Under the pieces are notes generated by a model. That model saw only the letters and a program-made list of their open reading frames with translations, was not told the origin of the DNA and made no database searches. Of a DNA stretch of 64,000 nucleotides, positions 52,730 to 60,373 are shown in pieces. The number at the start of each line of letters is the position of its first letter. Positions within the stretch are counted from its first letter, which is position 1. The stretch is taken from positions 1,798,001 to 1,862,000 of the forward strand of contig NZ_CP062948.1 in NCBI RefSeq assembly GCF_014898175.1, in the 5' to 3' direction. Source of the DNA: Bifidobacterium lemurum (GTDB taxonomy: Bacteria > Actinomycetota > Actinomycetes > Actinomycetales > Bifidobacteriaceae). The translations under genes were made by a program, and so were the position numbers.

Positions 52730-52921
52730 GCGTCGGATAGGTTTCCGTCGTCGGATGTTGGGGTTCGGGCATGCGCCTTGGATGGTCCGCAAAGCGCGAC
52801 GTGCGGCCTGTAGCGGCGCATCGGGAACGTGCCGTTGGAAACACGCGCGGTCATGGGGTTGACGAGGGGGCGCGTATCGGCGACAGTGGTATGCGGATGT
52901 TTTTCGTTGAAAGGATGAGAT

Positions 52922-53413
52922 ATGACGCAGCAGCAGGATAAGCCGGTCGTGGAGAGCTTCCAGCTGGACCACACCAAGGTCAAGGCGCCCTATGTGCGCT
53001 ACATCGACACCGAAACCGGACCCAACGGCGATGTGATCTCGAATTACGACGTGCGTCTGACACAGCCGAACGAAACCGCGATACCCACCGGTGGTCTGCA
53101 CACCATCGAACACACCATCGCCGTGCTGCTGCGCGAGCGTATCCCCGGCTATATCGACTGCTCGCCGTTCGGTTGCCGCACGGGATTCCATCTGCTCACT
53201 TGGGGCGAGCACAGCACCGAGGATGTGGCGCGGGCGGTGAAGGAGTCGCTGGAATTCATCGCCAATGAGGCCACATGGGAGGACGTGCCCGCCACCACCG
53301 AGGAAAGCTGCGGCAACTACCGCGACCACAGTCTGTTCACCGCCAAGGAGTGGTGCAAGGACATCCTCGCCAAGGGCATCAGTTCCGACCCCTTCGAGCG
53401 CAAGGTCGTCTGA
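52922..53413 (+). CDS. luxS: S-ribosylhomocysteine lyase
   Basis: Cleaves S-ribosylhomocysteine to homocysteine and the AI-2 precursor DPD in the activated methyl cycle. The metal site is complete: HTIEH (His60, Glu63, His64) and Cys130 in [10 protein letters not shown]; the catalytic Cys85 lies in SPFGCRTGF. At 163 residues it is a standard LuxS. AAAGGA precedes ATG 52922. Homocysteine made here can go to the cysK-metB products elsewhere in the window. Confidence 0.97.
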   Translation: MTQQQDKPVVESFQLDHTKVKAPYVRYIDTETGPNGDVISNYDVRLTQPNETAIPTGGLHTIEHTIAVLLRERIPGYIDCSPFGCRTGFHLLTWGEHSTEDVARAVKESLEFIANEATWEDVPATTEESCGNYRDHSLFTAKEWCKDILAKGISSDPFERKVV

Positions 53414-53476
53414 GGCTGGTTTGTGCGGAGCGCATGGTAGTTTTGCCGTCAGTTGATTGAGAGAGGACGGGTGACC

Positions 53477-54052
53477 ATGTCGGATGAGGTGAATGCCAAC
53501 GTGACGGCCGGTGCCGGCGTCAACGCCAATGCCGCCGCCGACGCGCGGATGTTCCGCCATGCCACGCCGCAGGATCTGCCTCGGATGTTGGAGATCTACG
53601 CGCATGCGCGCGAGCTGATGGCCGCCGGCGGCAACCCCACGCAATGGGGCACCGAGTTTCCCCGTGAGGCGGTGGTGCGCGAGGATATCGCCTCCCAACG
53701 CACCATGCTGTTGGTCGATCATCTGGATGGAGAGGAACGCATCCTCGCGCAGTTCGCCCTTTGCCCGGGTGAGGATCCGACCTATCGGACCATCGAGGGC
53801 GCGTGGCTGGATGACGATCCGTATGTGACGATCCACCGCATCGCCGCGTCCGGATTGGCGAAGCATGCGGCGCGCGACTGCATCAACTGGACGTTGCAGC
53901 ATTACGGCAACGTGCGCGCGGACACCCATCCGAACAACAAAGCCATGCAACATGTGCTGGAGACCTCCGGCTTCGCCCGCTGCGGTCTGATTCAGCTCAT
54001 CGACCGTCCGACCGACACCACCCGCATCGCATATCAACGCCATGAATGGTGA
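53477..54052 (+). CDS. GNAT-family N-acetyltransferase
   Basis: A 191-residue acetyltransferase. After about 25 low-complexity residues, FRHATPQDLPRMLEIYAHAR opens the fold, VTIHRIAASGLAKHAARDCINW holds the acetyl-CoA region, and RADTHPNNKAMQHVLETSGFARCG the classic GNAT C-terminal signature. ATG 53477 is chosen with GAGAGGA nine bases upstream; GTG 53471 is less well spaced. The substrate is unknown. Its stop codon lies within a hairpin that probably ends transcription. Confidence 0.88.
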   Translation: MSDEVNANVTAGAGVNANAAADARMFRHATPQDLPRMLEIYAHARELMAAGGNPTQWGTEFPREAVVREDIASQRTMLLVDHLDGEERILAQFALCPGEDPTYRTIEGAWLDDDPYVTIHRIAASGLAKHAARDCINWTLQHYGNVRADTHPNNKAMQHVLETSGFARCGLIQLIDRPTDTTRIAYQRHEW

Positions 54053-54091
54053 CTTGCCTGCAATTCTGAAAGAATTGCATATGCAAGTCAC
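54049..54091. terminator. Two-step hairpin over the GNAT stop codon
   Basis: Outer arms GTGACTTGC and GCAAGTCAC and inner arms GCAATTCT and AGAATTGC close on a GAA loop. It includes the TGA stop codon at 54050-54052. Confidence 0.65.
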
Positions 54092-54107
54092 GCGAGCCGG
54101 CCGTAGA

Positions 54108-54126
54108 GGAAGCCCAGTGGGCTTCC
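54108..54126. repeat. Perfect short hairpin before the 72-bp repeats
   Basis: GGAAGCCCA and TGGGCTTCC are perfect 9-bp arms around one base. GCTTCC recurs within the tandem repeat that follows. Confidence 0.45.
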
Positions 54127-54135
54127 GTGCCGGCG

Positions 54136-54320
54136 GAGCCATCCATATAACCCAACTGTTATATGGCACCAACCGTACGTCTGCCGACGTAGGGCTTCCC
54201 CGCCGCCCGAGCCGTCCATATATCCCAACTGTCACACATCGCAACCGTACGTCTGCCGACGTAAGGCTTCCCCGCCGCCCGAGCCATCCATATAACCCAA
54301 CCGCGACACGCGCCAACCGC
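54136..54320 (-). repeat. 72-bp tandem repeat, two and a half copies
   Basis: Copies begin at 54136, 54209 and 54281 (third partial). Each starts GAGCCATCCATATAACCCAA or close and contains AACCGTACGTCTGCCGACGT (54171 and 54243) followed by GGCTTCCCCGCCGCCC. The reverse strand stays open through the copies, which is an effect of the 24-codon period and not evidence for a gene. Confidence 0.8.
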
Positions 54321-54333
54321 GTATCCAGACCGC

Positions 54334-55041
54334 CTACTGCGTCCCTCCGGTAATCGCCGTCTCCACTTCGTCGACGATGTCGTGCATCGCCTGCCGGGCC
54401 GCCTGCCCGTCTCCTTTCCATATCGCTTCGGCCACGGCCTCATGCGCGTCGAGCGCCGAGGCTTCCGGGCGTCGCGGATACATGTCGATCTCCACGCGGC
54501 CGCGCAGGATCACGGCGACGATGTCGGCCAGGGCGGCGAATATCTCATTGCCGCTGTTGCGCAGAAGCAGACTGTGGAATTGGATGTCCAGTTTGTGGAA
54601 GGTTTCGAGGTCGCCGCTTTCGCCGTGTTTGCGCAGTTCCATCGCAAGCACGGGGAATTTGGCCTTCACGTCGATTGAGGCATGTCGCGCGGCGCCGTCG
54701 GCGGCGGCCGGTTCGATGGCCAGACGAAGTTCGGTCAGGGAGAGCAGTTCCTGCGCGCGATGGTCGGAGCGCAGCTTCCATTGGATGACCTGCGGGCTGA
54801 GGGCCGACCATTGGTCGGGGGATTGGGCGATCAGTCCGACTCTGCGCCGGATGGCGACCGCGTTCACCGCTTCGAGGCTGCGGGCGGCCTCGCGGGCCAC
54901 GGTGCGGGAGATGCCGAATTCCTCTTGGATGGCTTCGAGGGTTTTGCTGCTGCCGGGCGTCCAATCGCCGTTGAGAATCGCGATGGCCAGGCTGTCGGTG
55001 ACCGGCAGGTGCATGAGTGAGGATTCGGTGCTGTTATTCAT
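54334..55041 (-). CDS. GntR-family (FadR/FCD) regulator of gluconate genes
   Basis: A 235-residue regulator. The winged helix reads LEAIQEEFGISRTVAREAARSLEAVNAV; the FCD ligand domain shows the metal-ligand pattern ELRLAIEPAAA, HKLDIQFHSLLLRNSGNEIF and DAHEAVAEAI. FCD regulators commonly sense sugar acids, and gluconokinase is divergent from it. ATG 55041 starts the protein-like part; the frame extends to 55098. A palindrome in the gntK promoter (55127-55141) is the likely target. Confidence 0.9.
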   Translation of the reverse strand: MNNSTESSLMHLPVTDSLAIAILNGDWTPGSSKTLEAIQEEFGISRTVAREAARSLEAVNAVAIRRRVGLIAQSPDQWSALSPQVIQWKLRSDHRAQELLSLTELRLAIEPAAADGAARHASIDVKAKFPVLAMELRKHGESGDLETFHKLDIQFHSLLLRNSGNEIFAALADIVAVILRGRVEIDMYPRRPEASALDAHEAVAEAIWKGDGQAARQAMHDIVDEVETAITGGTQ

Positions 55042-55097
55042 ATGCCGATTATCACTGTTGGAGATGACGAAAGAAACATAAGCGCGACACGCCATCA

Positions 55098-55117
55098 ATA
55101 AAAGTACTCTTTTTAAT
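55098..55117. promoter_or_regulatory. AAAAGTACTCTTTTTAAT motif, gntK side
   Basis: The 18-mer AAAAGTACTCTTTTTAAT upstream of gntK is identical to the reverse complement of the sequence at the SDR promoter (59360-59381). It lies immediately before the -35 hexamer. Confidence 0.6.
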
Positions 55118-55146
55118 TTGACAAAGAATCAGATTCTGATTTATCG
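55118..55146 (+). promoter_or_regulatory. gntK promoter with palindrome between -35 and -10
   Basis: TTGACA (55118-55123) and TTATCG (55141-55146) are 17 bases apart. The spacer is filled by the palindrome AATCAGATTCTGATT (55127-55141), arms of 7 with one central base. Binding there would block RNA polymerase. Confidence 0.65.
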
Positions 55147-55209
55147 TATTCTTCAACAGGAGACGTTGAGGTCTTGTCATCCTGGCAACGAAGCAACAAG
55201 GAGCGTGTT

Positions 55210-55749
55210 ATGAACATTCATGTGGTGGTTATGGGTGTCGCGGGATGCGGCAAATCCACCGTGGCCGAGGCAATCCGCGACCGTCTGGGATTCGAGCTCG
55301 CCGAAGGCGACGACTTCCATCCGCAGGCCAATATCGACAAGATGTCCGCCGGCATTCCGCTCACCGATGAGGACCGCTGGCCGTGGCTGCGCGTCATCAA
55401 CACATGGATGATCGCCCGCGACTCGCTCGACCAGTCCACCGTGGTCTCCAGCTCCGCGCTCAAGCGCGCCTACCGCGACGTGCTGCGCGAGAACGTGCCG
55501 GTGTTTTTCGTGCATCTCGTCGGCACGCAGGAGATGATCTCCGAGCGCCTCGCCGCCCGCAAGGGCCACTTCATGCCCCCGGCCCTGCTGCCCAGCCAGT
55601 TCGCCATCCTCGAACCCCTCCAGGAGGACGAGCCCGGCATCGAAATCTCCATCGAAGGTTCGGTCGACGATATGGTCGAACGCGCCCTTGAGGCGGTCAA
55701 GGAACACGCCGCCAAAGAAGAGGCCGCTCTGACGGCCGCCGTCGCCTAG
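55210..55749 (+). CDS. gntK: Gluconokinase
   Basis: Phosphorylates gluconate to 6-phosphogluconate. P-loop GVAGCGKST at the N-terminus, EGDDFHPQANIDKMSAGIPLTDEDRWPWL as the substrate region, and VFFVHLVGTQEMISERLAARKGHFMPPALLPSQFAILEPL as the gluconokinase signature. At 179 residues it is the normal GntK length. AAGGAG precedes ATG 55210. It leads the order kinase, permease, dehydrogenase, a complete route from external gluconate to ribulose-5-phosphate. Confidence 0.96.
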   Translation: MNIHVVVMGVAGCGKSTVAEAIRDRLGFELAEGDDFHPQANIDKMSAGIPLTDEDRWPWLRVINTWMIARDSLDQSTVVSSSALKRAYRDVLRENVPVFFVHLVGTQEMISERLAARKGHFMPPALLPSQFAILEPLQEDEPGIEISIEGSVDDMVERALEAVKEHAAKEEAALTAAVA

Positions 55750-55860
55750 GCGGACCCCTTTCACGATATTCACGTCGAAGGCTTCCGGGCGGGATGTTCC
55801 CGCAGCAAGGAAGTCCGGCATCACCGCCACACGAGATCATCCAGAATCGAGGAGGATTCC

Positions 55861-57192
55861 ATGAATCTCATCATCGCCGCCATCGTCGGCATTCTGGCGA
55901 TCGTCATCCTGATCGCCGTCGTCAAACTGCATCCCTTCCTATCCCTGTTGCTCGGCTCGTTCGTCATGGCCGTATGCGCGGGCGTGCCTTACGACGAAGC
56001 CATCGACAGCTTCACCTCGGGCGCCGGCTCCACATTCTCCGGCGTCGGCCTGCTCATCGCGTTCGGCGCGATCATCGGCACCATCCTGTTCTCTTCAGGC
56101 GGCGCCGACGTGATCGTCGACACCATCATGGACAAAACCCCGCTGCAACGCCTGCCGTGGGCGATGGCGCTGATCGCCTTCATCGTCGGCATCCCCATGT
56201 TCTTCGAAGTCGGCGTCGTGATCCTCATCCCGGTCGTGCTGTTCGCCGCCCGCCGCGCCAAAGCGCCGGTTATGCTCATCGCCATCCCCGCGCTCGCCGG
56301 CCTGTCCACGCTGCACGCCTTCGTGCCGCCGCATCCCGGCCCCCTCGCCGCCATCGACGCGATCGGCGCGAACCTCGGCGTCACATTGGCGCTCGGCCTG
56401 CTCGTCGCCATCCCCACCGTCATCATCTCCGGCCCGCTGCTCGGCAGGCTGATGGCCCGTTGGGTGCCGATCATGGCACCGGAGAACCAGGGCGAACAGG
56501 ACGCGCCGCAATCCAAAGAGAACCGTCCCAGCTTCGCCCAGGCCATCTGCGTGATCCTCTTCCCCGTGGTGCTGATGCTCGCCGCCTCCATAGTGGACCT
56601 GACCGGCCTGAACGCCACCACCCAGTGGGGACGCGCGCTCGCGTTCATCGGCGAGCCGCTGACCGCGCTGTTCCTCACCGCCGTGCTCGCGATGATCGTG
56701 CTTGGCTTCATGCAGCACGCCACCCGCGACGCCGTCAACGGCATGGTGGGCAAGTCCTTCGGCACGGTCGCCGGCATCATCCTCATCGTCGCGGCCGGCG
56801 GCGGCTTCAAGCAGACGCTGGTCGACTCCGGCATCAGCGACGTGATCGCCCAGTCGATCACCGAATCCGCGCTCAACCCGCTGTTCGCCGGCTGGCTGGT
56901 GGCCGTGCTCATCCGTCTGGCCACCGGCTCCGCCACCGTTGCCACCGTCACCGCGGCCGGCATCATGACGCCGCTGACCGCCGGCATGGATCCCGCGCAC
57001 CTGTCGCTGCTCGTGCTCGCCATCGGCGCCGGCTCCGTGTTCTTCTCGCATCTCAACGACGCCGGCTTCTGGCTGGTCAAGGAGTACTTCGGCATGACGG
57101 TGGGGCAGACGATCAAAACCTGGTCGGTGATGGAGACCGTGCTCTCCGTGGTGGGCCTCGGTTTCACGATGCTGCTTTCGCTGATCGTCTAA
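55861..57192 (+). CDS. gntP: Gluconate permease, GntP family
   Basis: A 443-residue carrier with 12-14 hydrophobic segments. GntP landmarks include IPMFFEVGVVILIPVV, HAFVPPHPGPLAAIDAIGANLG and AGGGFKQTLVDSGISDVIAQ, and SATVATVTAAGIMTPL followed by FFSHLNDAGFWLVKEYFGM. Imports gluconate with protons. GAGGAGG precedes ATG 55861. It lies between gntK and the 6-phosphogluconate dehydrogenase gene in one operon. Confidence 0.94.
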   Translation: MNLIIAAIVGILAIVILIAVVKLHPFLSLLLGSFVMAVCAGVPYDEAIDSFTSGAGSTFSGVGLLIAFGAIIGTILFSSGGADVIVDTIMDKTPLQRLPWAMALIAFIVGIPMFFEVGVVILIPVVLFAARRAKAPVMLIAIPALAGLSTLHAFVPPHPGPLAAIDAIGANLGVTLALGLLVAIPTVIISGPLLGRLMARWVPIMAPENQGEQDAPQSKENRPSFAQAICVILFPVVLMLAASIVDLTGLNATTQWGRALAFIGEPLTALFLTAVLAMIVLGFMQHATRDAVNGMVGKSFGTVAGIILIVAAGGGFKQTLVDSGISDVIAQSITESALNPLFAGWLVAVLIRLATGSATVATVTAAGIMTPLTAGMDPAHLSLLVLAIGAGSVFFSHLNDAGFWLVKEYFGMTVGQTIKTWSVMETVLSVVGLGFTMLLSLIV

Positions 57193-57285
57193 CGCCGGCG
57201 GCCATCGGCCATCAACAATCCACAGCCAACAATCGACAATCCAACCAACATATACCGCAAAACCCTCAAGAGAAAGAAGCACATC

Positions 57286-58179
57286 ATGCAAATGGGAATG
57301 ATCGGACTGGGCCGCATGGGCGGCAACATGGTCAAGCGCCTGCGCGACGGCGGCCACACCGTGGTCGGATTCGACATGAATCCCGATTCGGCCCGCGACG
57401 TGGACAGCCTCGAGGCTCTGGTCGCCGCGTTGGACGCGCCGCGCGTCGTGTGGGTGATGGTGCCGGCCGGCGCCGCCACCGACTCCACCGTCGAGACGTT
57501 GGCCGGCCTGCTCGACGCCGGCGACATCGTGATCGACGGCGGTAATTCCCGCTACACCGACGACGAACGCCATGCCGAACTGCTCGCCGCCAAGGGCGTG
57601 AAGTTCCTTGATTGCGGCGTCTCCGGCGGCGTGTGGGGCGCGGAACGTGGCTACGCGCTGATGGTCGGCGGCGAGAAGGAGACCTTCGAGGCGGTGCGTC
57701 CGCTGTTGGAGACGCTCAAACCCGAAGGCGAGTATGGTCTGGTGCTCGCCGGACCGGTCGGCGGCGGACACTTCGCCAAAATGGTGCACAACGGCATCGA
57801 ATACGGTATGATGCAGGCCTTCGGTGAAGGCTTCGCCACGATGATGCGCAGCGAGTATGTGGATGATCCGGCCGCGACGATGGTCTCGTGGAGGTCCGGC
57901 TCGGTGGTGGCCTCCTGGCTGCTCGACCTGTTCGAGAACGCCACCAAGGACGATCCGGAACTGAAGAACATGCCGCCGGTGGCCAACGAGTCCGGCGAGG
58001 CCAAGTGGATGGTGGAGGCGGCGCTCGGCCTGGGCGTGCCGACCCCCGCCACCGCGGCCGCCCTGTACGCCCGCCAGACCTCGCGAGGCGGCGCCGACGA
58101 CATCCTGCGCGTGGTGACCGCGATGCGCGCCCAGTTCGGCGGCCACATCACCAAGATCGACGAAATCGCCACCCACTGA
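57286..58179 (+). CDS. gnd: 6-phosphogluconate dehydrogenase, decarboxylating (short form)
   Basis: Oxidises 6-phosphogluconate to ribulose-5-phosphate, CO2 and reduced cofactor. The Rossmann start MGMIGLGRMGGNMVKRL, DGGNSRYTDD, DCGVSGGVWGAERGYALMVGG and the catalytic GGGHFAKMVHNGIEYGMMQ are diagnostic. At 297 residues it is the short GndA-like form that typically prefers NAD+, lacking the long C-terminal domain of the 470-residue enzyme. It is the last gene of the gntK operon. Confidence 0.94.
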   Translation: MQMGMIGLGRMGGNMVKRLRDGGHTVVGFDMNPDSARDVDSLEALVAALDAPRVVWVMVPAGAATDSTVETLAGLLDAGDIVIDGGNSRYTDDERHAELLAAKGVKFLDCGVSGGVWGAERGYALMVGGEKETFEAVRPLLETLKPEGEYGLVLAGPVGGGHFAKMVHNGIEYGMMQAFGEGFATMMRSEYVDDPAATMVSWRSGSVVASWLLDLFENATKDDPELKNMPPVANESGEAKWMVEAALGLGVPTPATAAALYARQTSRGGADDILRVVTAMRAQFGGHITKIDEIATH

Positions 58180-58226
58180 TTCCGCCGTATGCTCGGCCGT
58201 CAGGGCCGATGCATGGGGAAGGCTCC

Positions 58227-58263
58227 CGCCCGTCGTCTTGCGCATTGTGTAAGGCGACGGGCG
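58227..58263. terminator. Terminator between gnd and the LacI gene
   Basis: A 13-bp stem with one mismatch, CGCCCGTCGTCTT with AAGGCGACGGGCG, followed by TTT. It lies between converging genes. Confidence 0.7.
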
Positions 58264-58287
58264 TTTGCGTATGTCTGCCCGGCCGCG

Positions 58288-59298
58288 TCAGATCGATGGG
58301 GCGGGGATTTCGGCGACGGACAGGGTGGTCTGCTTGGCCAAGGCGTAGGGATCTGCGTCGGCGTTCATCTGTTCGAGCAGATTGGCCGCGGCCTCCTGCC
58401 CCATGCGTTGCGGATCCTGTTCCAGCAGATGGATGCCTTGCCTTACGTACTGCGACCATCGCCAATCGTCGAAACTCACCACGCCCACGTCCTCGGGGAA
58501 GCGCAACCCCAGCTCGCGCAATGCCGCCAGCGTGTCGAACAGCATGGGGCCCATCAGCGAGACCAGCGCGGTCCGGCCGGCCAGCCGCCCGGTGAGCGCG
58601 CGCAGCTCCTGGGTGAGCCAAGCCACGTCGTGGCCGTTGGCCTCAATAGGGATCATCAGCATGCCGTGCTCGTCGCATCCCCGCCTGAGCCCTTCGAGAC
58701 GCGGCATCTGCGCGGAGATCTCGCTGCGGATGTTGCTCAGAGCCACCACGTTCTCGTAGCCGCGTTCGGCCAGCAGCCCGGCCAGCGTGCGGCAGGATCC
58801 GTGGTTGTCGACGGTCACTTTGGCGATGTCGCCGGGCTGGTCGTCGGGTTCGCGGTCCACCATCACCAGCGGGATCGAGGCCGAAACGATGGGGGAATAT
58901 GCGGAGAACCGCTTGCAGTTCGGCTGGATGATAAGGCCGTCGACCTCCTGCGAGAGCAGTCGGCTGATCTCGTCGCGCTCCTCGTCGACGGAATTGTTGG
59001 AGTTCATCAGCATCACGTCGTAGCCGGCCGGCTGCAGCTGTGTGTAGATGCCTTTGAACAGCAGCGAGGAGAACACGTTGGAGATGTCGCCGACGATGAC
59101 GCCCACCACATGGGTGCGCTGTTGGCGCATGCGTCTCGCGGACGCGCTGGGGCGATAGTCGAGGCGGGCCACCGTCTGTTCGATGCGCTGGCGCGTTTCG
59201 GGACGCATTTTGCTGAAGTTGCCGTTGATGAAACGCGACACCGTGGTGACCGAGACTCCCGCCTCGCGTGCGATGTCGGCGATCGTCGCTTTGGCCAT
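58288..59298 (-). CDS. LacI-family regulator of the ketogluconate/gluconate genes
   Basis: Helix-turn-helix IADIAREAGVSVTTVSRFINGN and hinge YRPSASARRMRQQ, then a LacI effector domain (GVIVGDISNVFSSLLFKGIY); 336 residues. The SDR-GntP pair is divergent from it. Two copies of ATCGATACACCAA (59385 and 59441) in the shared upstream region suit a GntR/IdnR-like LacI regulator. The inducer is probably gluconate, a ketogluconate or a phosphate of these. Confidence 0.9.
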   Translation of the reverse strand: MAKATIADIAREAGVSVTTVSRFINGNFSKMRPETRQRIEQTVARLDYRPSASARRMRQQRTHVVGVIVGDISNVFSSLLFKGIYTQLQPAGYDVMLMNSNNSVDEERDEISRLLSQEVDGLIIQPNCKRFSAYSPIVSASIPLVMVDREPDDQPGDIAKVTVDNHGSCRTLAGLLAERGYENVVALSNIRSEISAQMPRLEGLRRGCDEHGMLMIPIEANGHDVAWLTQELRALTGRLAGRTALVSLMGPMLFDTLAALRELGLRFPEDVGVVSFDDWRWSQYVRQGIHLLEQDPQRMGQEAAANLLEQMNADADPYALAKQTTLSVAEIPAPSI

Positions 59299-59347
59299 GC
59301 GCCACCTCCGGGAAAAATCGTTCGCGACACCATCTTCGCGACACGCG

Positions 59348-59381
59348 TTGACAACCCCGATTAAAAAGAGTACTTTTTAAT
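59348..59381 (+). promoter_or_regulatory. SDR operon promoter with shared palindrome
   Basis: TTGACA (59348-59353) and TACTTT (59371-59376) are 17 bases apart. ATTAAAAAG and CTTTTTAAT (59360-59381) form a palindrome with a 4-nt gap that covers the -10. The same sequence, inverted, precedes gntK. Confidence 0.65.
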
Positions 59382-59384
59382 GGT

Positions 59385-59453
59385 ATCGATACACCAACCT
59401 TGAATATAATTCAGTAAACAAAGTTGTGTCAGATTGGGAAATCGATACACCAA
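59385..59453. promoter_or_regulatory. Paired ATCGATACACCAA operators
   Basis: The 13-mer ATCGATACACCAA occurs at 59385-59397 and 59441-59453, 56 bases apart. The first is preceded by GGT, giving GGTATCGATACACC, a LacI-like near-palindrome. Two sites could support looping by a tetrameric LacI protein. Confidence 0.6.
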
Positions 59454-59555
59454 TAAAACAGACTGAGACCAACGGACGCCAACGAAGTGCGTCCATATCC
59501 GGCGCGACGCCACCCACCGTCGGGGCGCACCCGGCAGACACCCAAAGGAGAGATT

Positions 59556-60329
59556 ATGGAACAGTTCTCGATCGCCAGCTTCGACCTGACCGACAAAGTG
59601 GTGCTGATCACCGGCGGCGCCAGCGGACTGGGGCAGTACTACACGCAGGCGGTGAGCAAGGTCGGCGCCGACGTGTTCATCGTCTCCTACGACCAGCAGG
59701 GCTGGGACGAGACCCGCGCCGCGGTCGAGGCCAACGGACGCAAAGCCGTGTTCATGCTGCAGGACATCACCGAGCCCGGTGCCGCCAAGAAGATCACGGA
59801 ACGGGCGATGGCGGAATTCGGCCGCATCGACGTGCTCATCAACAACGCCGGCATGCAGCGCCGTCACGAGCTGGTGGACTTCCCCGACTCCGACTGGCAG
59901 GCCGTCATCGAACTGAACCTCAACGCGCTGTACTACCTCTCTCATGAGGTGGCCAAGGTCATGATCGGGCAGGGCAGCGGCAAAATCGTCAATATCGGCT
60001 CCATGCAGTCCTACCGCGCTGGCAAGTTCATCTTCCCGTACGCGGCGAGCAAGCATGCGGTGATGGGCCTGACCCGCGCCTACGCCGACGCGCTGGCGCC
60101 CCACAACATCCAGGTCAACGCGCTGGCCCCCGGCTATATCAACACGCCCATGACCAAGGCATTGCAGGAGGATCCGGTGCGCAGCGTGGAGATCCGCGAG
60201 CACATCCCCGCCGGACATTGGGGCGAGCCCCACGAGCTGATGGGCGCGATGGTGTTCCTGTGCTCGTCGGCCTCCGACTACATCAACGGCGTGATGCTGC
60301 CGGTCGACGGCGGCTATCTGCTGCGCTAG
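59556..60329 (+). CDS. Short-chain dehydrogenase, gluconate 5-dehydrogenase type
   Basis: A 257-residue SDR with cofactor motif TGGASGLGQYY, NNAG in LINNAGMQRRH, catalytic Ser in IGSMQSYRAG and YxxxK as YAASK. It resembles IdnO/KduD-like reductases that interconvert 5-ketogluconate and gluconate or related keto-acids. It sits before a GntP permease and diverges from LacI, so a keto-gluconate feeding into the gntK route is the simplest reading. AAGGAGAG precedes ATG 59556. Confidence 0.87.
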   Translation: MEQFSIASFDLTDKVVLITGGASGLGQYYTQAVSKVGADVFIVSYDQQGWDETRAAVEANGRKAVFMLQDITEPGAAKKITERAMAEFGRIDVLINNAGMQRRHELVDFPDSDWQAVIELNLNALYYLSHEVAKVMIGQGSGKIVNIGSMQSYRAGKFIFPYAASKHAVMGLTRAYADALAPHNIQVNALAPGYINTPMTKALQEDPVRSVEIREHIPAGHWGEPHELMGAMVFLCSSASDYINGVMLPVDGGYLLR

Positions 60330-60373
60330 GCCATCGTTCGGATCGAATCGTTCGGATCGAAAGAGGTCACATC

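Noticed and set aside
52683..52921. SAM or SAH riboswitch before luxS
   Set aside because: No recognisable conserved core by eye. A covariance-model search would decide.
54159..54443. Reverse-strand repeat protein over the 72-bp repeats
   Set aside because: A 72-bp period keeps any frame open; there is no start signal and the frame overlaps the GntR gene.
55794..57545. 583-codon plus-strand frame over gntP
   Set aside because: Arg/His/Pro-rich, out of frame with the clear GntP protein at 55861; a shadow frame.
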